Assembly: GCA_035524595.1 (NCBI GenBank)
Contig: DATKOP010000013.1
Location: 1-20,596, forward strand
Direction of reading: 5' to 3'
Origin: CAIKZZ01 sp035524595
Lineage (GTDB): Bacteria > Pseudomonadota > Gammaproteobacteria > Steroidobacterales > Steroidobacteraceae
Length of the DNA: 20,596 nucleotides
Of the stretch, positions 14,414 to 20,596 are shown piece after piece; within the stretch, counting starts at the first letter, position 1, and every line of letters begins with the position of its first letter. Position numbers and translations under genes: made by a program. The notes beneath the pieces were generated by a model, which saw nothing but the letters and a program-made list of their open reading frames with translations, made no database searches and was not told the DNA's origin.

Positions 14414-16936
14414 TCAGCGGCGCGGCCGCACGCGGCTGGTCGGCTCGGCGACGCGCGGGTCGTCCGGCCAGTAGTGCTTGGGATAGCGGCCCTTGAGCTC
14501 CTTGCGCACCTCGGCGTAGCCGCGCGCCCAGAAGCTCTCGAGGTCGCGCGTCAGCTGCACCGGCCGTCGCGCCGGCGAGAGCAGCTCGATCGCGAGCCGC
14601 ACGCGCCCGCCGGCCACGGTCGGCGTGGTCGCGAGGCCGAAGATCTCCTGCAGCCGCACCGCGAGCCGCGGCGGGTCGGCGCCGTAGTCGATCGCGACGC
14701 GCGAGCCGCTCGGCACCGTCAGCTGCGCGGGCGCCAGCCGCTCGAGCGCCTGCCCGGCGGCGTGGCCGAGGCGCGCGCGCAGGATCGCGGCGAGGTCGAG
14801 CCGCGCGAGGTGGTCGCGGCGCGTGATGCCCTCGAGGTAGGGCGCGAGCCACTCGCCGAGCGTCGCGCCGAGCGCGGCGTCCGACCAGTCCGGCCACTCG
14901 GCGGCCTCCGCGGGCGGCAGCACCCGGCGCAGGAACGCGACCCGGGTGCGCAGGCTCGTCGCCGCCGCCGTCCACGGCAGCGCCGCGAGGCCGAGTTCGG
15001 CGACGCCCGCGAGCATCGCCTGCGCCTCGGCCGCCGGCCGCGCGCCCTCGAGCGGCCGCTCCTCGAGCAGCAGCGCCCCGAGGCGCCGCTCGCGGCGCGC
15101 GACCACCGCCTGCTCGCGGCGGTCCCACTCGATCCGCTCGCTGACCGTGATCGCGGCGCCGAAGTGCGCGAGCAGCGCCGGCAGCGCGAGCGGCGCCGCG
15201 AGCTGGATGCGCGCCTCGCGATCGCCGGCGTCGAGCGCCGCGACCACCAGGAACTCCTGGCGCGCGAGCGCGTCCGGCCCCGCGAAGGCCGCACCGCGGC
15301 CGTTCGCGAGCAGGTAGCGGCCGCCGTCGCCGCGGCGCCGCGCGATCCGGTCGGGGTAGGCATGGGCGAGCAGCAGCCCCGGGTCCGCAACCTCGACGGC
15401 GCCGTGCCCGCCCGCGCGCTCGGCGCCCGCGAGCGCGAGGTCGCGCTCGAACTGCGCCGCGAGCCGCCGCACGCGGCCGAGCGCGCCGCGGTCGGCCTCG
15501 AGGCCGGCGACCGCGCCGCCGGCCAGGAGCTCGAGCCGCTTGCCGAGGTCGGCGTCGCGCTCGCCCGGCCGGGTGCGCGCCAGGTCGCGCTCGCCGAGCA
15601 GGGCCGCGAGCCGGCAGGCGAGCGCGGTCGCGGCGCCGCCGCGCGCCGCGAGCAGCATGTGCGCGAGGCGCGGGTGCAGGCCGAGGCGCGCCATGCGCCG
15701 GCCGGCCGGCAGGATGCGGCCGTGCGCGTCGAGCGCGCCGAGCGCCGTCAGGAGCGAGCGCGCCTGCGCGAGGTGCGGCGCCGGCGGCGGGTCGAGCCAG
15801 CCGAGCGCGCCGGCCTCGGTGCCCCAGGCGGCGAGGTCGAGCGCGAGCGGCGCGAGGTCGGCCTCGAGCACCTCGGGGGTCGGGGCGGCCGGCAGCCGGC
15901 GCTCCTCGGCCTCGGTGTAGACGCGGTAGCAGACGCCGGGCGCGAGCCGGCCGGCCCGGCCGCGGCGCTGCTCGGCGGCGGCCAGCGACACCGGCAGCGT
16001 CTCGAGCCGGCTCATGCCGCTGCCGGGGTCGAAGCGCGCGCGGCGCGCGAGGCCCGAGTCGACGACCACCCGCACGCCCTCGATCGTCAGCGAGGTCTCG
16101 GCGATGCTGGTCGCGAGCACGACCTTGCGGCGGCCCTGCGGGTCCGGCACGAGCGCGCGCTCCTGCGCCTCGGGCGCCAGCTCGCCGAGCAGCGGCAGGA
16201 GCAGCGTGCCGCGCGCCAGCTCGCCGGCGGCGAGGTTCTGCTCGACGCGGCGGATCTCGGCCGCGCCCGGCAGGAACACCAGCACGTCGCCCTCGGCCTC
16301 GGCGAGCGCGCGGCGCACGGTGTTGGCGACCTCGCGCTCGAGGTGCTCGGGCGCGCGCCGGGCGTGGCGCAGCTCGACCGGGTACTGGCGTCCGGCGCTC
16401 GTGATGCGCGGCGCCCCGCCGAGCAGGCGCGCGACCGCCGCGCCGTCGAGCGTCGCCGACATCACCAGCAGGCGCAGCTCGGGCCGCAGGTTCTGCTGCA
16501 CGTCGCGGCACAGCGCGAGGCCGAGGTCGCCGGCGAGGCTGCGCTCGTGGAACTCGTCGAAGATCACGAGGCCGGTGTCCTCGAGCGCCGGGTCCGCCTC
16601 GAGCAGGCGCGCCAGGATGCCCTCGGTCACGACCTCGATGCGCGTCTCGCGGCTGACGCGCGTGTCGAGCCGCATCCGGTAGCCGACCCGGCGGCCGACG
16701 GGCTCGCCGAGCGTCGCCGCGAGCCGGGCGGCGACCGCGCGCGCCGCGAGCCGGCGCGGCTCCAGCATCACGATCTTGCGGCCGGCGAGCCACGCGGCGT
16801 CGATCAGCGCGAGCGGCACGACCGTGCTCTTGCCGGCGCCGGGCGGCGCCTCGAGCACCGCCGCCGGGCGCGCCGCGAGCGCCGCCGCGAGCGCCGGCAG
16901 CGCCTCCAGGATCGGCAGGGCCGGCAGCGCCGTCAC
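14414..16936 (-). CDS. hrpB: ATP-dependent RNA helicase HrpB
   Basis: An 840-residue DEAH/RHA-type helicase; proteobacterial HrpB is usually about 810-850. Motifs in order: PPGAGKST (31-38, Walker A), EPRRLAARAVAARL (motif Ia), FDEFHER (126-132, the DEFH variant typical of HrpB), SATLDG (160-165), FLPGAAEIRR, LATSIAETSLTIEGV (motif V) and QRRGRAGR (323-330, motif VI). The C-terminus ends in the HrpB hallmark KGRYPKHYWPDDP. The start is GTG 16936, placed where helicase homology begins (VTALPALPILEALPAL), 11 nt after the stop of the MATE gene; a longer open frame upstream overlaps that gene and is not coding. The cellular role of HrpB is poorly defined. It probably shares a transcript with the MATE and epimerase genes. 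Confidence 0.96.
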   Translation of the reverse strand: MTALPALPILEALPALAAALAARPAAVLEAPPGAGKSTVVPLALIDAAWLAGRKIVMLEPRRLAARAVAARLAATLGEPVGRRVGYRMRLDTRVSRETRIEVVTEGILARLLEADPALEDTGLVIFDEFHERSLAGDLGLALCRDVQQNLRPELRLLVMSATLDGAAVARLLGGAPRITSAGRQYPVELRHARRAPEHLEREVANTVRRALAEAEGDVLVFLPGAAEIRRVEQNLAAGELARGTLLLPLLGELAPEAQERALVPDPQGRRKVVLATSIAETSLTIEGVRVVVDSGLARRARFDPGSGMSRLETLPVSLAAAEQRRGRAGRLAPGVCYRVYTEAEERRLPAAPTPEVLEADLAPLALDLAAWGTEAGALGWLDPPPAPHLAQARSLLTALGALDAHGRILPAGRRMARLGLHPRLAHMLLAARGGAATALACRLAALLGERDLARTRPGERDADLGKRLELLAGGAVAGLEADRGALGRVRRLAAQFERDLALAGAERAGGHGAVEVADPGLLLAHAYPDRIARRRGDGGRYLLANGRGAAFAGPDALARQEFLVVAALDAGDREARIQLAAPLALPALLAHFGAAITVSERIEWDRREQAVVARRERRLGALLLEERPLEGARPAAEAQAMLAGVAELGLAALPWTAAATSLRTRVAFLRRVLPPAEAAEWPDWSDAALGATLGEWLAPYLEGITRRDHLARLDLAAILRARLGHAAGQALERLAPAQLTVPSGSRVAIDYGADPPRLAVRLQEIFGLATTPTVAGGRVRLAIELLSPARRPVQLTRDLESFWARGYAEVRKELKGRYPKHYWPDDPRVAEPTSRVRPRR

Positions 16937-16947
16937 GCGCGGCGGCC

Positions 16948-18291
16948 TCAGGCCGCGAACTTCAGGCGCCGCTCCATCTGCCGGCGCACGAGCCAGGTGC
17001 TGAGCAGCGCCTGCAGCCACACCGTCGCGACCGAGAGGTACCAGACCGACTCGAGCCGAAAGCCCGGCCGGTGCGCCAGCCACAGCACCGGCAGCGCGAA
17101 GGTCACGAGCCGGGTCGCGCTCGACAGCACTGCCGGCCAGGTGTTGCCGAGCGCCTGGAAGAGGCCCGAGCAGGTGAAGATCAGCCCCGAGACCACGAAG
17201 TTCCAGCACACGAAGCGCAGGAAGGTCGCGCCGACCTCGAGCACGGCGGGCTCGCGGCCGAAGAGGCCCACCAGCGTCGGCGCCGCGAGCCAGCAACCGA
17301 CCGCGACCAGCAGCATCAGCGCCGCGCCCATGCCGGCCGCGTCGCGGAAGGTGCGGCGCACGCGCTCGGCATTGCGCGCGCCGAAGTTCTGGCCGGCGAC
17401 CGGCGCGACCGCGAACGAGATCGCCATCACCGGCAGGAACACCGCCTGCATGATGCGGGTGCCGATGCCGAAGCCGGCCTGCGCCGCCGCGCCGAACGGC
17501 GCGATCGCGTACAGGATCACGCTCATGTAGACGAACATCAGCGCGAACTCGCCGCCCGCCGGCAGGCCGATGTTGAGGATCTCGAGCCAGGTCGCGAGCC
17601 GCGGCCGCCACTGCTCGCGGTGGAAGGCCACGTACTTCTCGAGGCGCACGAAGTAGAGCGTCAGGATCGCGACGCCGGCCACCACCGACAGCGTGCTCGC
17701 GAGCCCGGCGCCGGCGACGCCGAGCGGCCGGCCGGTGCCGATGCCGCCGATCAGCACCGGCGCCAGGACGCAGTTGAGCAGCACCGTCACGAGCTGCACG
17801 ACCATGGTCGGCTGCACGATGCCGGTGCCGCGCAGCGCCGAGCTCATCGCGATCAGCGCGAACTGCAGCGACAGCCCGGGCATGAACCAGACCAGGTAGC
17901 TCGTGCCGGCCGCGACCGTCGCGGCGTCGGCGGCGAGCGTGTGCAGGTAGGGCGTCACGAGGCCGTAGCCGGCGAGCAGCGAGATCGCGGCGCAGGCCGC
18001 CGCCAGCACCAGCGACTGGTTGAAGATCAGGTTCGCGCGCGGCTGGTCCCTGGCGCCGACCGCGTGCGCGATCAGCGCCACGGTGCCGACGCCGAGCATC
18101 TGCGTCAGCGCCATGATCGCGAACATGACGGTGCCGGCGGTGCTGACGCCGGCGATCGCCGCCGGGCCGATGCGGGCGACGAAGTACAGGTCGATCATCA
18201 GGTAGGCGGTCTGCACCAGCATGCCGATCGCCATCGGGATCGCCATCGCGATCAGGTGGCCGCTGATCGGGCCCTGCGTCAGGTCCTTCAC
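16948..18291 (-). CDS. MATE-family efflux transporter
   Basis: A 447-residue inner-membrane protein with about 12 hydrophobic helices, an antiporter expected to expel organic cations, drugs or metabolites using Na+ or H+ gradients. The first helices show the family pattern (AIPMAIGMLVQTAYLMIDLYFVARIGPAAIAGVS) in two halves, with the second starting near GLPAGGEFALMFVYMSVI; the conserved VAPVAGQNFGAR precedes the last helices. The start is GTG 18291, which overlaps the epimerase stop as GTGA. No ribosome site precedes it, so translation is probably coupled to the epimerase gene. Possible cargo is linked to proline or hydroxyproline metabolism, but that rests only on gene position. Confidence 0.93.
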   Translation of the reverse strand: MKDLTQGPISGHLIAMAIPMAIGMLVQTAYLMIDLYFVARIGPAAIAGVSTAGTVMFAIMALTQMLGVGTVALIAHAVGARDQPRANLIFNQSLVLAAACAAISLLAGYGLVTPYLHTLAADAATVAAGTSYLVWFMPGLSLQFALIAMSSALRGTGIVQPTMVVQLVTVLLNCVLAPVLIGGIGTGRPLGVAGAGLASTLSVVAGVAILTLYFVRLEKYVAFHREQWRPRLATWLEILNIGLPAGGEFALMFVYMSVILYAIAPFGAAAQAGFGIGTRIMQAVFLPVMAISFAVAPVAGQNFGARNAERVRRTFRDAAGMGAALMLLVAVGCWLAAPTLVGLFGREPAVLEVGATFLRFVCWNFVVSGLIFTCSGLFQALGNTWPAVLSSATRLVTFALPVLWLAHRPGFRLESVWYLSVATVWLQALLSTWLVRRQMERRLKFAA

Positions 18292-19229
18292 CGCGGCGCG
18301 CCGATGCCGTGGCAGTAGGGATCCGCGGGATCCAGGATCAGGGTCGCATCGGCCGTGATCCACGCCTGGCCGGTGATCGTCGGCACGATCGCGCCGGCCT
18401 CGAGCTCGACGCTGCCCTCGAAGACGCTGCCGACGATGCTCTCCTGGCGCCAGCGCCCGCCGGGCGCCAGCTTGCCGTCGGCGACCAGGCACGCGAGCTT
18501 GGCGCTGGTGCCGGTGCCGCACGGCGAGCGGTCGTAGGCCTTGCCCGGGCAGAGCACGAAGTTGCGGCCGTCGAGGCCGGCGCGGCTCGCGGGTCCGGTC
18601 AGCTCGATGTGGTCGATCTCGGCGCCGTTCGCGCCGCGGATGCCGGCCGCGGTCAGCGCCTGGCGGACGCGCCAGCCGAACTCGACCAGCGCCTCGACGT
18701 TGTCGGCGGCGAGCGCCTGGCCGTGGTCGGCCGTGAGGAAGAACCAGTTGCCGCCCCAGGCGACGTCGCCGGTGATGCGGCCGTGCCGCGGCACGTCGAC
18801 CGCGACGCCGTGCGCGAGCCGGTAGGCGGGCACGTTGCGCACCGACACCTGCCCGGAGGCGTGCAGCTCGGTGGTGACGACGCCGACCGGCGTCTCGATC
18901 CGGTGCCGGCCGGGCGCGAGGCGCCCGAGCCAGGCCAGCGTCGTCACCAGCCCGATCGTGCCGTGGCCGCACATGCCGAGGTAGCCGACGTTGTTGAAGA
19001 AGATCACGCCGGCCGCGCTGCCGGGGTCGAGCGGCGGGGTCAGCAGCGCCCCGACCAGCACGTCCGAGCCGCGCGGCTCGTTGCAGACCGCGGCGCGAAA
19101 CGCATCGTGATGGCGCCTGAGCTGCTCGAGGCGCTCGGCGAGCGTGCCTGCGAGCGCCGGCCCGCCGTCGATGACGACGCGGGTCGGCTCCCCGCCGGTG
19201 TGCGAGTCGATCGCGCGCAGCCGCTGCAT
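18288..19229 (-). CDS. Proline racemase family protein, probable 4-hydroxyproline 2-epimerase
   Basis: A 313-residue cofactor-free epimerase. It begins with IDSHTGGEPTRVV, holds catalytic Cys87 in GMCGHGTIG and Cys237 in DRSPCGTGTSAKLA, so both active-site thiols are present. That excludes the trans-3-hydroxyproline dehydratase variant, where the first Cys is Thr or Ser. Family members convert trans-4-hydroxy-L-proline to the cis-D form for catabolism, or interconvert D- and L-proline. Motif context and length favour the hydroxyproline epimerase branch, but the branch call is an inference. It is the first gene of a same-strand run with MATE, hrpB and M28 genes, not of a typical hydroxyproline catabolic cluster (no D-amino-acid oxidase, dehydratase or aldehyde dehydrogenase nearby). 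Confidence 0.9.
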   Translation of the reverse strand: MQRLRAIDSHTGGEPTRVVIDGGPALAGTLAERLEQLRRHHDAFRAAVCNEPRGSDVLVGALLTPPLDPGSAAGVIFFNNVGYLGMCGHGTIGLVTTLAWLGRLAPGRHRIETPVGVVTTELHASGQVSVRNVPAYRLAHGVAVDVPRHGRITGDVAWGGNWFFLTADHGQALAADNVEALVEFGWRVRQALTAAGIRGANGAEIDHIELTGPASRAGLDGRNFVLCPGKAYDRSPCGTGTSAKLACLVADGKLAPGGRWRQESIVGSVFEGSVELEAGAIVPTITGQAWITADATLILDPADPYCHGIGAPR

Positions 19230-19265
19230 GCGGTCAGCGCGGCGGGCGGGGCCGGCCGGGGCCGG

Positions 19266-19283
19266 CGGCGCCGGCCGGCGCCG
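19266..19283. repeat. Perfect 18-nt GC palindrome
   Basis: CGGCGCCGGCCGGCGCCG is its own reverse complement. It lies about 37 nt ahead of the epimerase ATG, in its probable leader, where it could fold into a stable hairpin. Its GGCCGG-type core resembles the palindrome at 7209-7224, but the two are not copies. Confidence 0.6.
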
Positions 19284-19386
19284 GCTCGGGGCAGCTACGC
19301 ATCGTCTGGATCTCCGCCACGGCCGGGCGCCGCCGGCGGATCCTGCGCCAACGGGACGCGCGCTGCCAAGTGGCGCGGCGCTCGCC

Positions 19387-19415
19387 CTTTAAGGGGCGGG
19401 CCTGCGGCCCCACAT
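19387..19415 (+). promoter_or_regulatory. Sigma32-like heat-shock promoter for lon
   Basis: CTTTAAG (19387-19393) and CCCCACAT (19408-19415) are separated by 14 nt. They match the E. coli sigma32 pattern CTTGAAA, 13-15 nt, CCCCATNT at five of seven and six or seven of eight positions. It lies about 100 nt ahead of the lon ATG, and lon is a classic heat-shock gene, which supports the call. Confidence 0.6.
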
Positions 19416-19504
19416 CGACCCTGACCGGCGCCGTGGCCGCGGCGCGGCCGTTGAAAGCCCGCCGGCCGGCCCCATGCAGGCCGGCAGCCCCTCCACCCAC
19501 GCCC

Positions 19505-19508
19505 AGGA
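19505..19508 (+). promoter_or_regulatory. Ribosome-binding site of lon
   Basis: AGGA lies 7 nt before ATG 19516 and supports that start. Confidence 0.6.
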
Positions 19509-19515
19509 CACCCCC

Positions 19516-20596
19516 ATGAACGATCCGACACCGGCACCGATCTCGGCCGCTCCGTCCGCGGCGAAGAGCGAGGTACCGGAGGACGTGCTGATCATCCTGC
19601 CGGTCAGGAACCTCGTGCTGTTCCCGGGCGTGGTCGCGCCGGTCGCCGTGCAGCGCGGCAAGACGGTGGCGGGCGTCAAGGAGGCCGTGCGCACCGAGCG
19701 CAAGGTCGGCCTCCTGCTGCAGCGCCAGCCGGACATCGACGACCCGACCCCGGCGGACCTGCACGCGATCGGCACGGTCGCGGGCATCCTGCGCTACGCG
19801 AGCCAGCCGGGCGGCGGCGGCCAGCTGCTGGTCCAGGGCGAGCGGCGCTTTCGGGTGCTCGACTTCCAGCCGGGCCTCGCCTTCCACCTGGCGCGCGTCG
19901 AGTACCTGCCGGACGCCCCGGCCGGCGGCGCCGACGTCGAGGCGCGCGCGCTCAACCTGAAGCGCCTGGCGCTCGAGGCGCTGGAGCTGCTGCCTGCGGC
20001 GCCGGCCGAGCTCGGCACGGCGCTGCAGTCGCTCGAGTCGCCGGAGGCGCTCGGCGACCTGGTGGCGAGCTTCCTCGACGTCAAGGCCGCCGACAAGCAG
20101 GCGCTGCTCGAGACCAGCGACCTGCGCACGCGGCTCGAGCGCGTCGCGACCTTCCTCGCGCAGCGCATCGAGGTGCTGAAGCTCTCCAGGCAGATCGAGA
20201 CCCAGACCCGCGAGGCGATCGACGAGCGCCAGAAGGAGGCGGTGCTGCGCGAGCAGCTGAAGCAGATCCAGCGCGAGCTGGGCGAGGGCGAGGACGGCGC
20301 CGCCGAGCTCGGCGAGCTCAAGGCGGCGATCGAGAAGGCGGGGCTGCCGGCCGAGACCCTCGAGCAGGTCAGGAAGGAGCTGAAGCGGCTCGAGCGCATG
20401 CCGGAGCAGGGCGCCGAGTACTCGATGCTGCGCACCTACCTCGACCTCGTCGCCGCGCTGCCGTGGTCGACGCTCGACGCCGAGCGCATCGACATCGAGA
20501 AGGCGCGCGAGGTGCTCGAGGCCGACCACTACGGCCTCGACAAGATCAAGAAGCGCATCCTCGAGTACCTCGCGGTGCGCAAGCTGAACCCGCACG
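19516..20596 (+). CDS. lon: Lon ATP-dependent protease, N-terminal part (3' truncated)
   Basis: The first 360 codons of Lon, running off the right edge with no stop. Lon degrades misfolded and regulatory proteins in the cytoplasm as a hexameric AAA+ serine protease. Residues about 25-215 are the Lon substrate-binding domain, opening with ILPVRNLVLFPGVVAPV and containing the conserved QGERRFRVL. A long helical region follows (IETQTREAIDERQKEAVLRE; REQLKQIQRELGE), then the conserved MLRTYLDLVAALPWS and LDKIKKRILEYLAVRKL just ahead of the AAA+ Walker A, which is out of view. The N-terminus has a short Ala/Pro extension (MNDPTPAPISAAPSAAKSE) before the domain. ATG 19516 has a good ribosome site and a heat-shock-like promoter upstream. 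Confidence 0.97.
   Translation, partial: MNDPTPAPISAAPSAAKSEVPEDVLIILPVRNLVLFPGVVAPVAVQRGKTVAGVKEAVRTERKVGLLLQRQPDIDDPTPADLHAIGTVAGILRYASQPGGGGQLLVQGERRFRVLDFQPGLAFHLARVEYLPDAPAGGADVEARALNLKRLALEALELLPAAPAELGTALQSLESPEALGDLVASFLDVKAADKQALLETSDLRTRLERVATFLAQRIEVLKLSRQIETQTREAIDERQKEAVLREQLKQIQRELGEGEDGAAELGELKAAIEKAGLPAETLEQVRKELKRLERMPEQGAEYSMLRTYLDLVAALPWSTLDAERIDIEKAREVLEADHYGLDKIKKRILEYLAVRKLNPH

Larger units (their letters stand above)
19230..19515. other. Divergent intergenic region, epimerase to lon
   Basis: This 286-nt stretch lies between the divergent epimerase and lon genes. Its left part is almost pure G/C and contains an 18-nt perfect palindrome. The middle (about 19290-19380) shows nothing I can name; no convincing promoter for the epimerase was found. 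The right part holds a heat-shock-type promoter and the leader of lon. Confidence 0.6.

Noticed and set aside
12588..16793. A 1401-codon minus-strand open frame covering the M28 and hrpB regions
   Set aside because: It is out of frame with both real genes and its sequence is Arg/Ala/Gly/Pro repeats; the M28 and HrpB motifs read in other frames.
14474..17530. A 1018-codon plus-strand open frame opposite hrpB
   Set aside because: Antisense to a full-length HrpB with every helicase motif intact; its translation has no recognisable domain.
16937..17611. N-terminal extension of hrpB to an earlier start
   Set aside because: It would overlap the MATE gene in another frame, and the extension is low-complexity. 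HrpB homology begins at GTG 16936 and the resulting length fits the family.
18292..18972. N-terminal extension of the MATE gene into the epimerase gene
   Set aside because: The extension is a shadow of the epimerase frame with no hydrophobic helices. MATE homology begins at VKDLTQGPISGHL, right at the GTGA overlap.

Overview
The window is a very GC-rich (low seventies per cent by eye), densely coded stretch of a Gram-negative chromosome. An outer-membrane porin, a lipoprotein with a lipobox, periplasmic enzymes with signal peptides, a TonB-like C-terminal domain, HrpB and Lon point to a proteobacterium, most likely gamma or beta. No genus can be named from the sequence. There are no rRNA or tRNA genes, CRISPR arrays, insertion sequences or phage genes. 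Fourteen protein genes are called, two of them cut by the window edges.

Layout. (1) 1-2288, plus strand: the end of a von Willebrand A (vWA) protein, a second vWA protein whose N-terminal membrane helix resembles ExbD/TolR, and a lipoprotein with a long Pro/Ala tail. They look like one operon that begins upstream. (2) 2301-6810, minus strand, read from right to left: an OprB-like porin, a fused two-module NitT/TauT-type ABC permease, and its ATPase with an extra C-terminal domain. No substrate-binding protein is present. Divergent from the porin, at 6927-7208, is a small CsoR/RcnR-family repressor carrying the full His-Cys-His-His set of Ni/Co sensors. Two face-to-face promoters overlap a C-tract operator-like element between them. 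(3) 7239-11957, minus strand: a TPR protein ending in a TonB-like domain, O-acetylhomoserine sulfhydrylase (metY) with its own promoter, and a UshA-type periplasmic 5'-nucleotidase. (4) 12053-12673, plus strand: a DedA-family membrane protein whose stop codon abuts that of the next gene. (5) 12674-19229, minus strand, read from right to left: proline racemase/4-hydroxyproline epimerase, a MATE transporter overlapping it by 4 nt, the helicase HrpB, and a secreted M28 metallopeptidase. (6) 19516 to the end, plus strand: the first 360 codons of Lon protease, behind a sigma32-like heat-shock promoter.

Most genes are recognisable families. The two arrangements that look least described are the RcnR-like repressor facing the porin/ABC block without a binding protein (possible metal-responsive envelope transport), and the vWA/ExbD-like/lipoprotein cluster, which may be an ion-motive-force-coupled envelope machine whose motor gene would lie just left of the window. 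Both are inferences from gene content and motifs.
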